Shown here: piece by piece, positions 34,351 through 46,217 of the stretch
Layout: each line of letters starts with the position of its first letter
Numbering within the stretch: the first letter of the stretch is position 1
Assembly: GCA_028455995.1 (NCBI GenBank)
Contig: JABELC010000007.1
Location: 1 to 64,000 of the forward strand
Length of the DNA: 64,000 nt
Origin: Scleromitrula shiraiana
Lineage: Eukaryota > Ascomycota > Leotiomycetes > Helotiales > Sclerotiniaceae
Direction of reading: 5' to 3'
Program-made: the position numbers and the translations under genes
The notes under the pieces: model-generated
The model's database searches: none
The model's input: the letters and a program-made list of their open reading frames with translations, nothing else
Told to the model about the DNA's origin: nothing

Positions 34351-37001
34351 CTACGCCTTCTCCCCCCCACTAAACCTCGCACTCAAAACCTCACTCAAAT
34401 ACTGTAAATCCTCCTGGGCCTTCTGATCCCGCTCCAAAATACCCCTAATAGCCTCCCACTCCACCGGTCTCATTTTATACGCCTGGGGCATTAGGAACGA
34501 GATCGTCGGAGAGTTGGCGTACGGGCCTAGGATTCTCACTGCTGCCATTTCACCCTCAATTTGCAGTTGGTCTTTCGTGCGTTGTTCTTCTCTTCGTTGG
34601 GTTTCTTCGGAATGGGAAGTAGCGGGCGTGGGGGAGTGGGAGAATCCAGGGGGTGCGATGGGGGACATGGCTGGGGCGGATCCGCTGATGGACATCTGTC
34701 GTTGGGCGAGTCCGGGGATTGGGCTTGGTGTATCAGTTGAACCGTCGAAGTTTAATTGCGTTCGTGTTGGGGCTTCCCATCCGTTGCGGACGACTAATGT
34801 AACCAAAAGGGATGGTTGAGGTCGATCTTCGGGAAGTTTGTGCTCGGAAAGATTGACGATGAAATCTGGAACATTTCCGGGACCTGCTGGAACTGGAACG
34901 AGATATATGTCACGGACATTGCCAGTTCCTCTATTTGTGAGTACACCGTATCGCTCTTTATCATGGAAATAGTTGTAAAGAGCAAGGAAGTCTGGAGTTT
35001 CCGAACTTGGGATAATGCTGACAATTATAACATCTGTCGGGGGGCTATATCGAAGTCCGCAAAGATACACATTGGCCTTGTCCTGGTTGATCCTACCTGC
35101 GACTTTCAGATCCTTGGCTAGAAGATCAGACCAAGGAATTTGCATGCGGTTGCGACTTAGATCAGGACCTGCGATTTGCTTTGCATGTGCTTGGAATTTC
35201 GCGACTGAGTCCATTGTTACACTTCCTCTCCAAACTATATCAGGATCTGGATTGTCCTCGACTGGAGAATATGGAGGTGATTCGGCATCGTCCTGAAGCA
35301 TCTTATCAAGTTCTGGATCCTCTCCAGGTCCACTAGCAGGTGGAATGTTGGAAGGACGTCGTAAATTTTGTGGAGTTCCATGATGTACACCAACCGGTGA
35401 CTGGACACTTGCGTATACTTTGGCAATGTCAAAATTGTCAGCGGAAGCCTGGATAGAACCTTTCCTAAATGATGGCTGATTGGTGTCTATATTCAAAGGT
35501 GTTTTGTATGTAACATTACCACGAATATCATCGCGAGAGGGATAATCATTGATATTATCGGGAAGCTCAACATCATTCTGTGGAGAATTCTCTCTGGATC
35601 TGGAAACCATTTCTGCGTTAGGATCCAGCATACTTCGTCGACGTGCAGCGGACATTGGCATATCAGATGGAACTGTGACATTATCCTCTTCAATAATCTC
35701 TTCGCCCTTATGAGTCCTTCTGATTCGAGGGCCATCATCTGTAATCATAATGGATTGCTTGTCTGCACGGGCCTTCATTTCCGCCGTCTCGCGCTTGAGC
35801 TCCTTACTCGCCATGTCGTCTGTCGTCATGACAGCCAAAGCTTCAGGTGACAACGATAATGTTAAGAGACCATTACAAAGTTCCTGATTCTGCTTTAGAT
35901 TGGCGGCTATTGAGCGTAATTGTCGGGATACAGTATCGTGAGGATGAGTATTGTACACAGCTGTTTGTATTTGAATGGCAAGTCGCTCTGCTTTCGCATC
36001 AACCGAGTCATCAGACCTTAAAGTATACTGCATATTCTCAATCGCATGGGGAATGGATTGAACTAAAGCTTTCTTAAGTAACTTCGCACCTCCTTGTCGA
36101 TCGGATTCGAGATCCAAAATCTTACTAGGTAAATCTGATGGCGGCGATGCACGAGGGGCAGGACGAGTGGTGGTTTTGCGAACTTTCGCCTGTGGTTCCT
36201 ATGAAATGAATTAGTAAATTGCCAAAATTTGAAACACAATTGAGAACTTACCTTGACTGTTTCTTTATCCTGTGATTCATCTCTGGACTTTCGTTTCTGA
36301 GTTGAACTCTTCGATGGAGAGTCTTTCTTATCTTTCTTTGGGATATCACCAGAAGACTGAACGGGTGGTGAACTCGCGTTTCCATTCGCAGGAGTTACAT
36401 CACGCTTCTGATCACTCTGCCTCTTCTTTCCCTTCTTTCCCTTCTTCTTAGCTGCAGCTTCTTCGGCATCCTTTCTTTCCTGTTCTGCCTTTTCTTCCTT
36501 GTGTTTCTTCTGCCTTGCAAGCCATGGCTTTTCTCCTCGAGCAATGCCTAAAATTAACTCTTTATGGGCAGATGGTTGGCATTTTTCGCATAGATATTTG
36601 TCCGGCGTATCTTCCTCGAAAGAACTTATTCCTACACAAACATTGTGTTGCCAAACGCCACAATTATCGCAAGCAATCCAAGCACTATCATCATCGTCGG
36701 TAGTCTCGGTCACCCCGCATACACATCTTATAATCTCAACTTCCTCTTCTTGAACTGCGGCGCTCTTCTTCGAACCTCTTTTGGTTCCTTTTTTCTTTGG
36801 TTCTGCGAGTTGATCTATCTCATGCGCCTTTGGATGTTGACCTTTGGTAGCTCGCGACGATTTTCGAACATCTATGAGAGAAGTTTTGTTAGCAATCTTC
36901 TTCAATTCATCTGACATTGAAACCACACTAGTTATCAATTACCCTTAAGGTGATATAAGCAGATGATATATGGGAAATGATGGCTATTGCTTACCAGCCA
37001 T
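34351..37001 (-). CDS. BYE1: Transcription elongation regulator BYE1 (PHD - TFIIS central - SPOC)
   Basis: Nuclear protein that binds RNA polymerase II through a TFIIS-like domain and methylated H3 through a PHD finger. Exons 37001-36995, 36910-36252 and 36198-34351 give 2514 nt and 837 residues. The PHD finger near residues 65-115 has CVCG, WIACDNCGVWQHNVCVG and YLCEKC. A Lys-rich linker follows. The TFIIS central domain starts in exon 3 (LLKKALVQSIPHAIENMQYT). The SPOC domain is at about residues 510-660 (DIVWRGSVTMDSVAKFQAHA to LLVTLVVRN). The first exon is only 7 nt (ATGGCTG); splicing to CAG before ATGAATTG gives MADELKK. A start at 36917 without that intron gives MSDELKK and a protein of the same length, so the first exon is not certain. 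Confidence 0.9.
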
Positions 37002-38188
37002 TGTAAATGGTACTGTGATATATTCAATTATACGAAGCGTTCAAAAAACCCTTGATGAGTAGAATAATGTGAATTTTTACAAGGGATAATTTGTCTTGCC
37101 CAAAGTTGAATTTCAATAAAAAGTACGCGTTGATGTATTGATTTCTCACGCGATCACTGGCTCTACTAACAAGCTATAGAAATGGAGGGATTGAAGGTTG
37201 ATGTAAAGGATAGAGAAGAGAAGAGAAAGAGCAGAAAATATGAAGCTATTCAACTGTTATGTATGAACAGCTGTGATATGTTTCCTATGATTCCGTCCCT
37301 TCTATTAGATGTCCTGAACTATTCACAAATTGAAAAGTCGCGACACCGATAACTGACACCGACTTGTTGATATTCCCGGATAAGGCTGTTCGCGTGTACT
37401 GATATGAATAACGGCGCAAAGTTTCCGCTCCTCGGTATGGGTTTAACGCGATTTATTATTGTTGTCGCAGTTACACTCTATAAAATAAAGGTAGAGGTAT
37501 CTTGAGGTTTATGAATGCGCCATCCTCATGATATTTGATATTTGGTATTTGGTATTTTATATCTGGTGACGATGATATTGATATGAATGTGGACTTATTA
37601 ATTGTTGCTTTGTTATTGTTTTTGTGTACGAGGAATTCGAAGGAAGATGAAGAGAGGGAAATATGTTTTTGAAGGCGAATTTTTGGACTTGAAAATCTTG
37701 ATTGTCAATTGGTTGGAATTTTCGGTTTAACAAGGCTAAAAGTCCACTTGTAGCAAGGCTGTGGCTTACGGCTTAGAAGTTCAAATGCGGGGATGATCAT
37801 GTGAGCACGGCTGGAGGTTTGATCGGCGTTTCTATCAATTCCAGTTCCGATAAGAGCTTCCAAGCTAGCTTATTAGCGGCTTGGCATTTTTGATGCTTCG
37901 TGCTTCCACTCCTCACTCTCACTTTGGTTAATCAGGCTAATCAAAAAATATATTAGGGAGAGCCTCAATATCAAATCCATACTATATATCCCCATTGTAC
38001 CATCAATAAATCTACTTCTGAATAGCTTCACTTTCTTCTTACTCCTATTTAATTCTGCTAAAATTTTCTATTATTTTGTTTTTTTTATTCTCTTCTTCTC
38101 CTTACAAAACTGAATAGATTCACGTAGATATTCATATACAGTCAATTTACATTGGCATCGCATCATATCATCTTATCATAAAATTATC
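37002..38188. other. Divergent intergenic region BYE1 / ZNF830-like
   Basis: 1.19 kb between genes transcribed apart, holding both promoters and leaders. A T/C-rich tract lies at about 38030-38100. No coding frame supported. Confidence 0.5.
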
Positions 38189-39052
38189 ATGGCAGATGTT
38201 CGTTCACTTCTCAAAAATGAAAGAGCTGCTCGTCGCATACAGCATAAACATGCCAGTTATACAACTGCCGGTATACTTACTTGTCTCGTCTGTCATTTAC
38301 ATCTAAAAAGCGAATCATTATGGGAAGGACATATACGATCTCCAGGACATATTATGCGCCTATCGAAACAGCAAGAAAGTGAACAAAATGCTTTAAAATC
38401 TACACTTGCCGGGGAAGGAAATAATAAGAAGAGGAAAGCTAGCGATGAGGACGATGAAGAAAATGATGCATTAAGGAAGCGCACCAAACAATCTTCTACC
38501 ACACCAGATGAACCAATCGAAGCATCTACAGAACGAAGATCAACATCACCTGCAAAATCCGCAATTCTCCATGAGATGCAAATACCTTCCCGACCCGCAA
38601 CACCACACAGAACAATGAAAGAACCACCAAAGAAACAACCTGTCGTAGATGAAGATGAATGGGCAGCGTTTGAAGCGGATATCGCGATCACCGAAATTTC
38701 AATTGAATCTGAAGCTGTAATTTCAGCACCTGCCATGTCAGCCGCAGAGGTGGAAGCGAAAGCAGCGGAGGAAACAAATGCAAGGAGGAAGGAAAAATTA
38801 GAGGCTGAGTTGGAAGGTGATAAGGAAGATGCTCAGATGAAGTTACAGGAGGAATTTGAGCAAATGGAGAGTTTGGAACAGAGGGTTAAAAGGCTGAGAG
38901 ATCAGAGGGAAGCGTTGAGGTTGAAGGAGGTCAAGGCTGCTGGAACAACGAATATTGCGGAGACGATACCACCGCCGACTGATGATACTATGGAAGATGA
39001 TGAGGATGAGGATGATGAGGATGATGAATGGGATGGGTTCAGGTTAAGATGA
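38189..39052 (+). CDS. ZNF830/CCDC16-like zinc-finger coiled-coil protein
   Basis: 287 residues, single exon. The N-terminal MADVRSLLKNERAARRIQHK leads into one C2H2-type finger with CLVC, then SLWEGHIRSPGH (two Cys, two His, about residues 34-58). This is the matrin-like finger found in ZNF830. The middle is acidic and Ser/Pro-rich with basic clusters (NNKKRKASDEDDEE). A conserved-looking WAAFEADIAI segment near residue 157 and a long coiled coil (residues 180-250) follow. The end is strongly acidic and closes with WDGFRLR. In animals ZNF830 is nuclear and linked to the spliceosome and genome stability; the same role here is inference. Confidence 0.82.
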   Translation: MADVRSLLKNERAARRIQHKHASYTTAGILTCLVCHLHLKSESLWEGHIRSPGHIMRLSKQQESEQNALKSTLAGEGNNKKRKASDEDDEENDALRKRTKQSSTTPDEPIEASTERRSTSPAKSAILHEMQIPSRPATPHRTMKEPPKKQPVVDEDEWAAFEADIAITEISIESEAVISAPAMSAAEVEAKAAEETNARRKEKLEAELEGDKEDAQMKLQEEFEQMESLEQRVKRLRDQREALRLKEVKAAGTTNIAETIPPPTDDTMEDDEDEDDEDDEWDGFRLR

Positions 39053-39412
39053 GGTAGGGATATTTGGATTGAGGTATATGAAGATGCCTATATTCTTGTT
39101 GAGTATCATATGGTGCAATAATCCAATAATATCAAACTGTCTAAACACTAATCAAGAGCTTGATCGAAGTACGCATTCACGTATCTTGGTCGTCTTTCCG
39201 ATGATTTTAAATCTGCCGTCTTGTAGACAACTCACATCTATTTAGGAGTGTTTCCTTTTGGGTCCCCAGCAAGTGCTCGGAAAATGATTTAGTAATTTAA
39301 ATCAAAACCAAAACGATAACATTGTCTAAGTTACTGTCACAGTTTAACAATCTCGTGGTCTTGTCTGCTATTGTTATGGAAAGATTTAAATATCGAAGGT
39401 TTTATCTACAAT
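39053..39412. other. Convergent intergenic gap
   Basis: 360 bp between converging ends. Nothing recognised. Confidence 0.45.
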
Positions 39413-40738
39413 TTAACAATTATCCTTACTAACTCCAATCCCACTCACAAAGTCTCCTCTAAATAAAACAGCGCATTCTGGAAAAAGTTCCTCCCAACTT
39501 TCCGGCAAATGCTCCAAATTCAACCGACCACGTTTACTCGAACTCCACCGTTTCAAATCCACCATCCTTTTCCTCTCCTCATACTCAACGATCAAACCAT
39601 TTTTAAACCCCCCTTCCCCTCTTCTCTCAGATCCCATCCTCGTAGCATACTCCTCAGCACCATAAAGCTCAATAATACTCCATTTCAGAACTCCATCCAC
39701 CCCATCTCCCACTCCATCCTCTCTCTCTTCTTCTTCAAACAAACACACTAAAAACGCAATATCATAATCCACCCTCCTCCTCAACGCTTCAAGCCCATAC
39801 CACGGAAACCGTGCTTTCCATTTTCTCATCAACGCCCCTCTCGCATATCTGTATGGCTCCGCCCACTCGCTCGCCTGTTCCTCGCTCAACTTTCGCAACA
39901 GTGGCGTATCGAACTCGGCTTGCTTGGGAGAGACAGGATACCCAGTCCATCTTTCCCCAACCCCATAAAACGAAAGGATATCCCTCAGCGGCAGGTAACC
40001 CCCGATTATCAACGCGTATTCTTCCTGCAGCAGCGTGGTATCATTCTCTATTTTATCCCAAAATCCGCTGTCGTGTTTCTACTGTTTTAATGCGGGCATG
40101 AGGCGGAGATAGTGTTTTCGTATGGAATGGATTGCTTGTTCCATTTCAAGCGGATCATCTAAATCTGTCTTTATATTTCCACTGGCGAGAACATGTGGCG
40201 GGTTTGTCGTGTTATTGAGATTGAAGTTATTTGGGAGGATGTCAAAAGATCCGAGAGGGTAATAGATACAATCGTATGACTCAGATTCTGCTTCGTAAAA
40301 GTAGTCGAGGAGAATATTTTGAGCGGATATTGAGGGTATATCGTTCCGCCATGTTACAGCTGGTAGCGGCGCAAGATCATCTTATATTTCTATAGATTGT
40401 TGGAATTTGTATTTGCGGAGGTTTTTCATCGGCGGAGGGTATACCGTGGAGTCTTTAGTAGGCTGTTGGGATGTGTATTTGCTTGGCTTTTGAGTCTGCG
40501 AAGGGATGGAGGGCAGAAGTAGGGGAATTCGTTCAAAATTCAGTGTTCTGCTTGGAGCCTTTACAGATGGGGTGGCTTGGCAGAGAAGATACCATCGCTG
40601 ATGCTTGAACCTGTCGATGAAAATAACAGTACCTTCAGGCTGCGGGAGTATCTGGGTCGTGGGTAGTTCGAAAGTTTCTGCCTTGGTACTTGGAGCGGGA
40701 AATTGCCGAGTGACTCGAGCGCCTGTAACGTACGACAT
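39413..40738 (-). pseudogene. Broken paralogue of the 27.3-kb uncharacterised gene
   Basis: One frame from ATG 40738 to the stop at 39413 spans 442 codons, close to the 452 of the intact relative, but holds two internal stops: TAA at 40382-40384 (codon 119) and TAG at 40079-40081 (codon 220). Sequence between and after them is still protein-like: WRNDIPSISAQNILLDYFYE, MEQAIHSIRKHYLRLMPAL, then KARFPWYGLEAL, RRRVDYDIAFL and EHLPESWEELF. The C-terminal half aligns with the gene at 27319-28677 and the N-terminal block with the frame at 26372. I looked for an intron removing the first stop (GTATAC to ATAAG) and it breaks the frame. Either a young pseudogene or two short remaining genes. Confidence 0.65.
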
Positions 40739-41554
40739 TTTGGTATCAGTTGTTGCTTGGTATGATTGCTGTAGTAGTAATTCAAATCGAATGATTTTGG
40801 TTTTGTTCTGAAATTTCTTCTGTCTTATTCTAATGTTGTTTTTCTAAAGAAATATCTAATGGATGGAAAATAGTCATTTAAGTGCAGTATGGGAACATCG
40901 ATGTGACTCCTTAAGATATTCCATACCACGACTGCGCAAGTGCGGATTGGCCATTCATCGATGAAGTTATATTGCTCAGAGAACTTCTTTGAAAGAATAA
41001 AAGTTAACATTTGTAAATATTTCTATAGTCATCAATACTTCCATCATTCTAAAATCTATAATACATATATCAGATCTCTAAGTCATATCTCTTAATAAGA
41101 AAAAACCATCTCAAAAGCATTTTACAAAAGTCTCCTCCCGACTTGTAATGATATGTCCAAAATTCGAATGATACTACTCTCTACGATTTCAAATTCCCTT
41201 CTCTTCCCCTTGTCATCATGGATATTTTCTCTCCGTAGAGCTACATCGAGGATATAATTCTCCGCATTGTAGAAATTGATTATCATCTTCTCGGTCGTAT
41301 TTCAATCTTCGCCCATGAGCTTTTCCCATCTGCGGAATTTCATCGACAAGATAATTTTCTGCATCATTGAAATTGATAATCCTCTTCTTGGTCATTACCC
41401 TATATCTCAATCCTTCCCACATGGATGCAGATCAACGTTTACTTTCTTCTTCAACTCCTCAATGCCATACACAACACAAGAAGTATACTTTCAATTATCT
41501 TCTTCATCTTCTTGATACTTACCATAGTTTCCTCTCCTTCTTCCCCGAATCCCC
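40739..41554. other. Intergenic, start of the UstYa region
   Basis: 816 bp between the relic gene and the 3' end of the first UstYa-like gene. Short AT-rich open frames only. A near-repeat with GAAATTGATTATCATCTTCTCGGTC and GAAATTGATAATCCTCTTCTTGGTC at about 41271-41296 and 41368-41394 is visible. Confidence 0.4.
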
Positions 41555-43031
41555 TCACGCTTGCGTCTCATTGACAGCAGTCGACGTTACCACACCTACA
41601 CGCACAAATTAGGATGTTTTCTATTCTGTACCATCAACATCAACCGTATATCTATCTCAACTCTCACCCCATCCCATGCACCTCCCCTACCTATACCAAT
41701 TCTCAACATCCCATCGCAACAACCTCAGAAAAAGAAAAACACACCTAAAACAGGATGTTCCAAAAACTCTCCATTCTCCAAACTCGGTGTATGAGCTCTC
41801 GCCCATTCGTAAATACGATCCCAATTTCTACATTCTCTTTCTATTTTTGGGTTTGGGATTATTGCAGGGGAAGTGAGGTTGGTATTAGCGGAGGTGTATG
41901 TGTAGGTGTGTATACTGATATCCGAGTGGCATTGGAGGATTTGACGGAGATGGTCTATACAGTGGTCTGGCAAGGATGAGAGAGGTGTATAAGTTAGTGG
42001 ATTGGAGGGAATAATGGGGAGGAGGGGAAGGAGAAGGAGAATGGGGGATAAACAGAGATGTTCAGTGTGGTGTTTAGAATCTTCCATGGCGTAATAAGTT
42101 TCATACACCGTTTCGCGGACGTAGTTCTATTAATCCAGTCAATGAGCGCTCATTTCTATCCAATATTACTTCGCGAATCGTATCTTCTGGGATCTAACTC
42201 ACTAAACCTAACGATCAGTCGCTCAGTTAGTCGAATATTCAACATTACTCTATACCTCCCACTAAAGTTCTATTATCTCACAGTTTGCGTTCCATTATAG
42301 GATAGGAACTAATGAGAGTAAGTTTGGAATAAATAACTTACAATGAAGTTCATGCATCACATCTAAACCAGCCAAATACCCCTCCTGACCCCTCAATTTA
42401 ACAGATGATTTATTTATCTGTTGTAGATCGAATGAGGTAGCTACCATATTGTTGTCTGTTTAAAAATCATCTCATTAGTGTTTATTTTATTTTACTATTT
42501 TATCATGTTTTTTCTCCTTATCCTTTTGTTGGGGAGGGAGGGAGGGCTAGGGGAGTTACAAACACCTACATTTTAATAGATGATGCCAAGCAGCATCAAC
42601 CTCAAGCGAGGGGCCCTGATTGAACGGTGTAGATATCGAGTTGTCGAATACTTGCTTCTCATATTCGACCGCTGAACGTGCTGGTGCCACAACCAGTTAG
42701 TTATATTGGATTTATTTTCTCTTTCCTTTCTACCTCCCCCTCGGATGAATTGATTTAATTGGATTGGAAGTCGGTGTTAGCGCGTACAATATATTAACCC
42801 TACTTCCAATGGATATAGTGACTGATACGTAATAAATGCCGCGAATATACCCAAGTAAAGAAGGAAGAGAACAGTGTGGATTATTAGGAAAGAATTTCGT
42901 TTTGGAGAAGTTAGAGTAAGAGCTTGGTTTGAGGATATGAGGATATATTTTCGGGGAGTAGCATTGTGGGTATGAAATTTGCGGAGAATCGAGTTTATTA
43001 AGCGGTGTTTCCTTGGGGTTTGCTGGCTCAT
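41555..43031 (-). CDS. UstYa-like oxidase A (DUF3328), possibly frameshifted at intron 3
   Basis: Member of the UstYa family, proteins that catalyse oxidative cyclisation of RiPP peptides and other steps in fungal secondary metabolism. Exons: 43031-42788, 42680-42570, 42455-42342, 42126-42054, 41966-41745, 41595-41555. A cytosolic head is followed by one membrane helix (FLIIHTVLFLLYLGIFAAFI). Then come RSAVEYEKQVFDN, PSLEVDAAWHHLLKY, first motif HELHC, second motif HLYHCIDHLRQ, ECRNWDRIYEWA and HPVLGG. All junctions keep frame except intron 3: the only acceptor that reaches NYVRETVYETYY needs phase 0 but the donor after HELH is phase 1, leaving one extra base in 805 nt. It may be a pseudogene, a sequence error or use an unusual splice site. 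It starts 616 bp from gene B, divergently. Confidence 0.72.
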
Positions 43032-43646
43032 GGTGGAAGATTGCTTTGGTAGTTTTGTTGTGGCGTGTTTGGACTACAGGTACAGTTGGCGATATTGTTG
43101 GTTTGGTATGTATTCATCTCAAAAGCAAGACGAATCACTCAAACGAGAGTATTCTTCCGCAAGATAGATCGGTTATTAATCGTCCCATTTCTAAACAATC
43201 TCATTACCAAATCGCCAAAACAAACGTATGTTTTCACTGTTCTACAAACCCCTCATTTCCCGAACGTCGGTGGCGGAGCTGAAAGTTATCACTCGTAACG
43301 TAGCACTATCTTGACGTTAGATGTTAAACTTTCAAGTCTGGGCTCTCAGTTCACTGTCGTACAATCATTATAGTATGCTTAGTATATGCAGTGACCATGA
43401 TTAAGTTGCCGTCTGTTACTTATCAACGTCAACGGTTCATGCACGTGGCGGTGATGCGTCTACTTTAGTGTATTGGTCTTACATTCATGTTTATGTGGAT
43501 TGAATAATAGAGAGTCTAAGATGGAGAAACACTCAAGTTTCGTTTGAATTTGTGATATGAGCCAAATTCGGGAGATTTTGATGTAGCCTGGAGTTATGCA
43601 TATTTTGTTTTTCCAATTCTTTTGCTATTGAACGAAGAATTGAACA
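43032..43646. other. Divergent promoter region of UstYa-like A and B
   Basis: 615 bp between two UstYa-like genes transcribed apart, so a likely shared control region for the cluster. The small open frames on the plus strand have no pattern. Confidence 0.5.
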
Positions 43647-44505
43647 ATGGATGACATTGAAGAGAAGTCAATTGCTGAAGAAACCTTTCTCATTTTGGAG
43701 TCTGAGAGTGTTGAGAGAACAGCACGATGGAAGATATCAGGTGTTACAGACTGGATCTTATATTCCGTTTTATTTCATGTCATTTGCGTTGTATTCGTTA
43801 TTTCATTATCTCAAATGTTTTCACATACCTTCGGTAAACCACAACCTTATGGCATCAATCTCATCTCATGTAAGATATCAATGATCCATCATCTCGTTTT
43901 CGTGCTAATAAAGTTTTTAGCACCAGCAAGAAAAGCAGTTTCATACGAAAAAGTTCTATTCATGAATGATTTAGATGATTGGAATGTATATAAAGGAGAC
44001 CCTAGTGAGGAATTGGACAAAGCATGGGATGAAATAGTAAGATGTGAATAAAGCCCATCTCAAATCTAGCTCCTCTACTTCTTTCTAATGCATTCCCGTC
44101 AAAGACAGAAACACAGCAATTCTCTCTGCAATCCTTCCGCCCGACACAACCTCTATACCCATCCCTACTAACACGACCCTATCTTCCGAGTCTTCCTCCC
44201 AAGTCCTCATAACCCTCGACATAATTTACAACCTCAACTGTCTCAACCGAATCCGCAAATACATATTCCGCGCCCATTACCCAGATATAACGCAAATTAT
44301 TTCCCTGGATGGAGTCAATTATTGTATTGATAGTATCCGTCAGGCACTACAATGTCATGCTGATATTGCGATTGGTACTTATAGTTGGAAACAGAATCAT
44401 AAGATTCCTTGGCCGGATTTTAGAATCCAACACGAATGTAGAAGGTGGGAGGGAGTTTTGGAGTGGGCTAGAGAAAATGACGTGGGAGAAGTGGGTGGGG
44501 CATGA
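43647..44505 (+). CDS. UstYa-like protein B with both HxxHC motifs lost
   Basis: Exons 43647-43869, 43921-44043 and 44105-44505 give 747 nt and 248 residues in frame. One membrane helix near residues 33-55 (DWILYSVLFHVICVVFVISL). Then SPARKAVSYEKVLFMNDLDD, YKGDPSEELDKAWDEIVRY, the first motif region IIYNLNCLNRIRKY, the second DGVNYCIDSIRQALQCHAD, and HECRRWEGVLEWA. The overall fold pattern is clearly UstYa, but the usual HxLHC is YNLNC and the usual HxxHCID is GVNYCID, so the conserved His are replaced in both. In known members these are needed for activity, so B may be inactive, a partner subunit or have a new role. The frame is otherwise intact, which argues against simple decay. Introns 1 and 2 sit at the same places as in A and E. 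Confidence 0.82.
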
Positions 44506-45190
44506 CGTTCATGCTGGGTTGAATTTGTCTAGCGGGGAAGATAGCATTTGTTACATTGATAAGAAGAATTGCATTAAGTGCGATTCTGAAATTCAGATTC
44601 TGTGGTACGTTTTATTGTTATAATTGATTCATTTGGAAGTTTTCTGAGTTGGAACACCCAATTAGTCGAGTCTAAACGTCGTCTAATGCTACCATGCTCC
44701 TTCATTTCGACACATCAATATTTATATACTACAACTACTACTTTCAAATCAAATTTAGAATTCAGGCATCACTATCTAATCAGATTTATATACTACTCTA
44801 AAAAGCACGACATTGATCTCAAGTATTGTACTCGGTAAATGGAGCTAAATATTAACTTATCTTACATCCAATTGACTCGCTTCGTAAACGTGGAACCAAT
44901 AGATACCCATGGGATCTACTCACGCATCAAATACCCCGCCTGTACTATCACGACATAACATTCGGAAATTCTAGCCAATAATGAAATTCAGAACTTTGAT
45001 AACATTGTTTGAATAGTTCATGCTAAAAAATTAATGAGAGATAATAAACATTTTGCACCCATCGAGATGTTATACGTCAGGTCTCCAATATCTTCCGTTT
45101 TGCGGTTGAACGATTTAATCTACTCCAACACATCGACCTCTAGCACCATCATTTTTAAAAAAGCAGAACCACACCATTCATCCACTGGAG
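44506..45190. other. Intergenic between UstYa-like B and C
   Basis: 685 bp. No supported gene; open frames are short and AT-rich. Confidence 0.45.
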
Positions 45191-46217
45191 ATGTCAGCAA
45201 CGTACGAATCAGAGCCATACAATGTAGATACCAGCAGTAGAACCTCACTTTCATACCATGGTCTTTTAGATTCCGAGTTGGAATCAAAGCACGATCCTCT
45301 GAACAACACCTGGAATTTCAAAACTTCCAGAAGATCTCATCTTCTACTCCTTCTCAAAATACTTGGTGGTTTATCGGCAGGAATTGTCATCATATTGTTC
45401 TTTCTGGTCAATAGATCAAAATCGTCTATTTGGGCATCAGAGAGCTCAAAATTTAAGAGTTTTTCTCCAGAGTGTGAGAAACCCTTATCCATCTGCATTG
45501 GAGGTTCTTATGTAAAATGGGTGTTTGCTGATTTTTTTTGTGTGAGCTAAGTTAGCAATGTTCCTGTAACTTTCGAAGAGAATGCAATTTTTGAACATGC
45601 TTCATCGCCAGAAAGCGATGCTGCATGGAATAGTTTGATGCCCGGTTAGTACTTCCAGATATGAAAATATCTAAAATTCCTCATTGCGGCCTAGACTTGC
45701 TTATTGTTCACACCCAGGTGGTCGAGGATTTGTGATAGTTGAAGAACCGAAGAAATATGGACTTCGTCCAGGTTTGCCTAATAGGAGTGGAACGGAAAGT
45801 TATTCCGTTTCAGTATTTCATCAACTACATTGTCTTGTAAGCAGCAAGTTTCTCACACTGAGATAAATCCATCACCTAGCAGTGTACCGGTGATTAATTG
45901 TAGTCTAGGGAATAATCCGCGAAAGTTACTACTCCTCACTTCAAGGAAGAAAAGCCCATATCCACGGCGATGAGAAACTCTCGGAAGAACTAGCGGAGCA
46001 ATCAAAAATGGAACACACAGGACACTGTTTTGATTATTTACGTCAAGCAATCATGTGCTCCGCGGATATGACTTTGGAATGGGCGATGATTCCTCCAAAT
46101 GGGGACAAGCCGACAGTTGATGGGTGGGGGGTTACTCATCAGTGTAGGGATTGGGAGAGTGTGCTTGAGTGGGTTGGGGAACATAGGGGTCCGTCTAATA
46201 GTACGGATCTTGCTTGA
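45191..46217 (+). CDS. UstYa-like oxidase C (DUF3328, GxGF subtype)
   Basis: Exons 45191-45473, 45552-45644, 45718-45836 and 45909-46217 give 804 nt and 267 residues. A cytosolic head with Tyr and Ser is followed by one membrane helix (ILGGLSAGIVIILFFLV), then SNVPVTFEEN, PESDAAWNSLMPGGRGFVIV, first motif SVFHQLHCL, second motif HTGHCFDYLRQAIMCSADM, LEWAMIPPNGDKPTVDGWG and HQCRDWESVLEWV. Both HxxHC motifs are intact, so this is a candidate active enzyme on the lumenal face of a secretory membrane. With D it forms a subgroup marked by the W-x-SL-x-P-x-GG/GR-GF stretch, unlike A, B and E. The acceptor of intron 1 (CTAAG) was chosen to keep the frame and is the least certain join. Confidence 0.85.

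Noticed and set aside
40382..40450. Intron removing the first stop of the 39.4-40.7 kb gene (GTATAC to ATAAG, 64 bp)
   Set aside because: The join shifts the frame and leads to a new stop shortly after.
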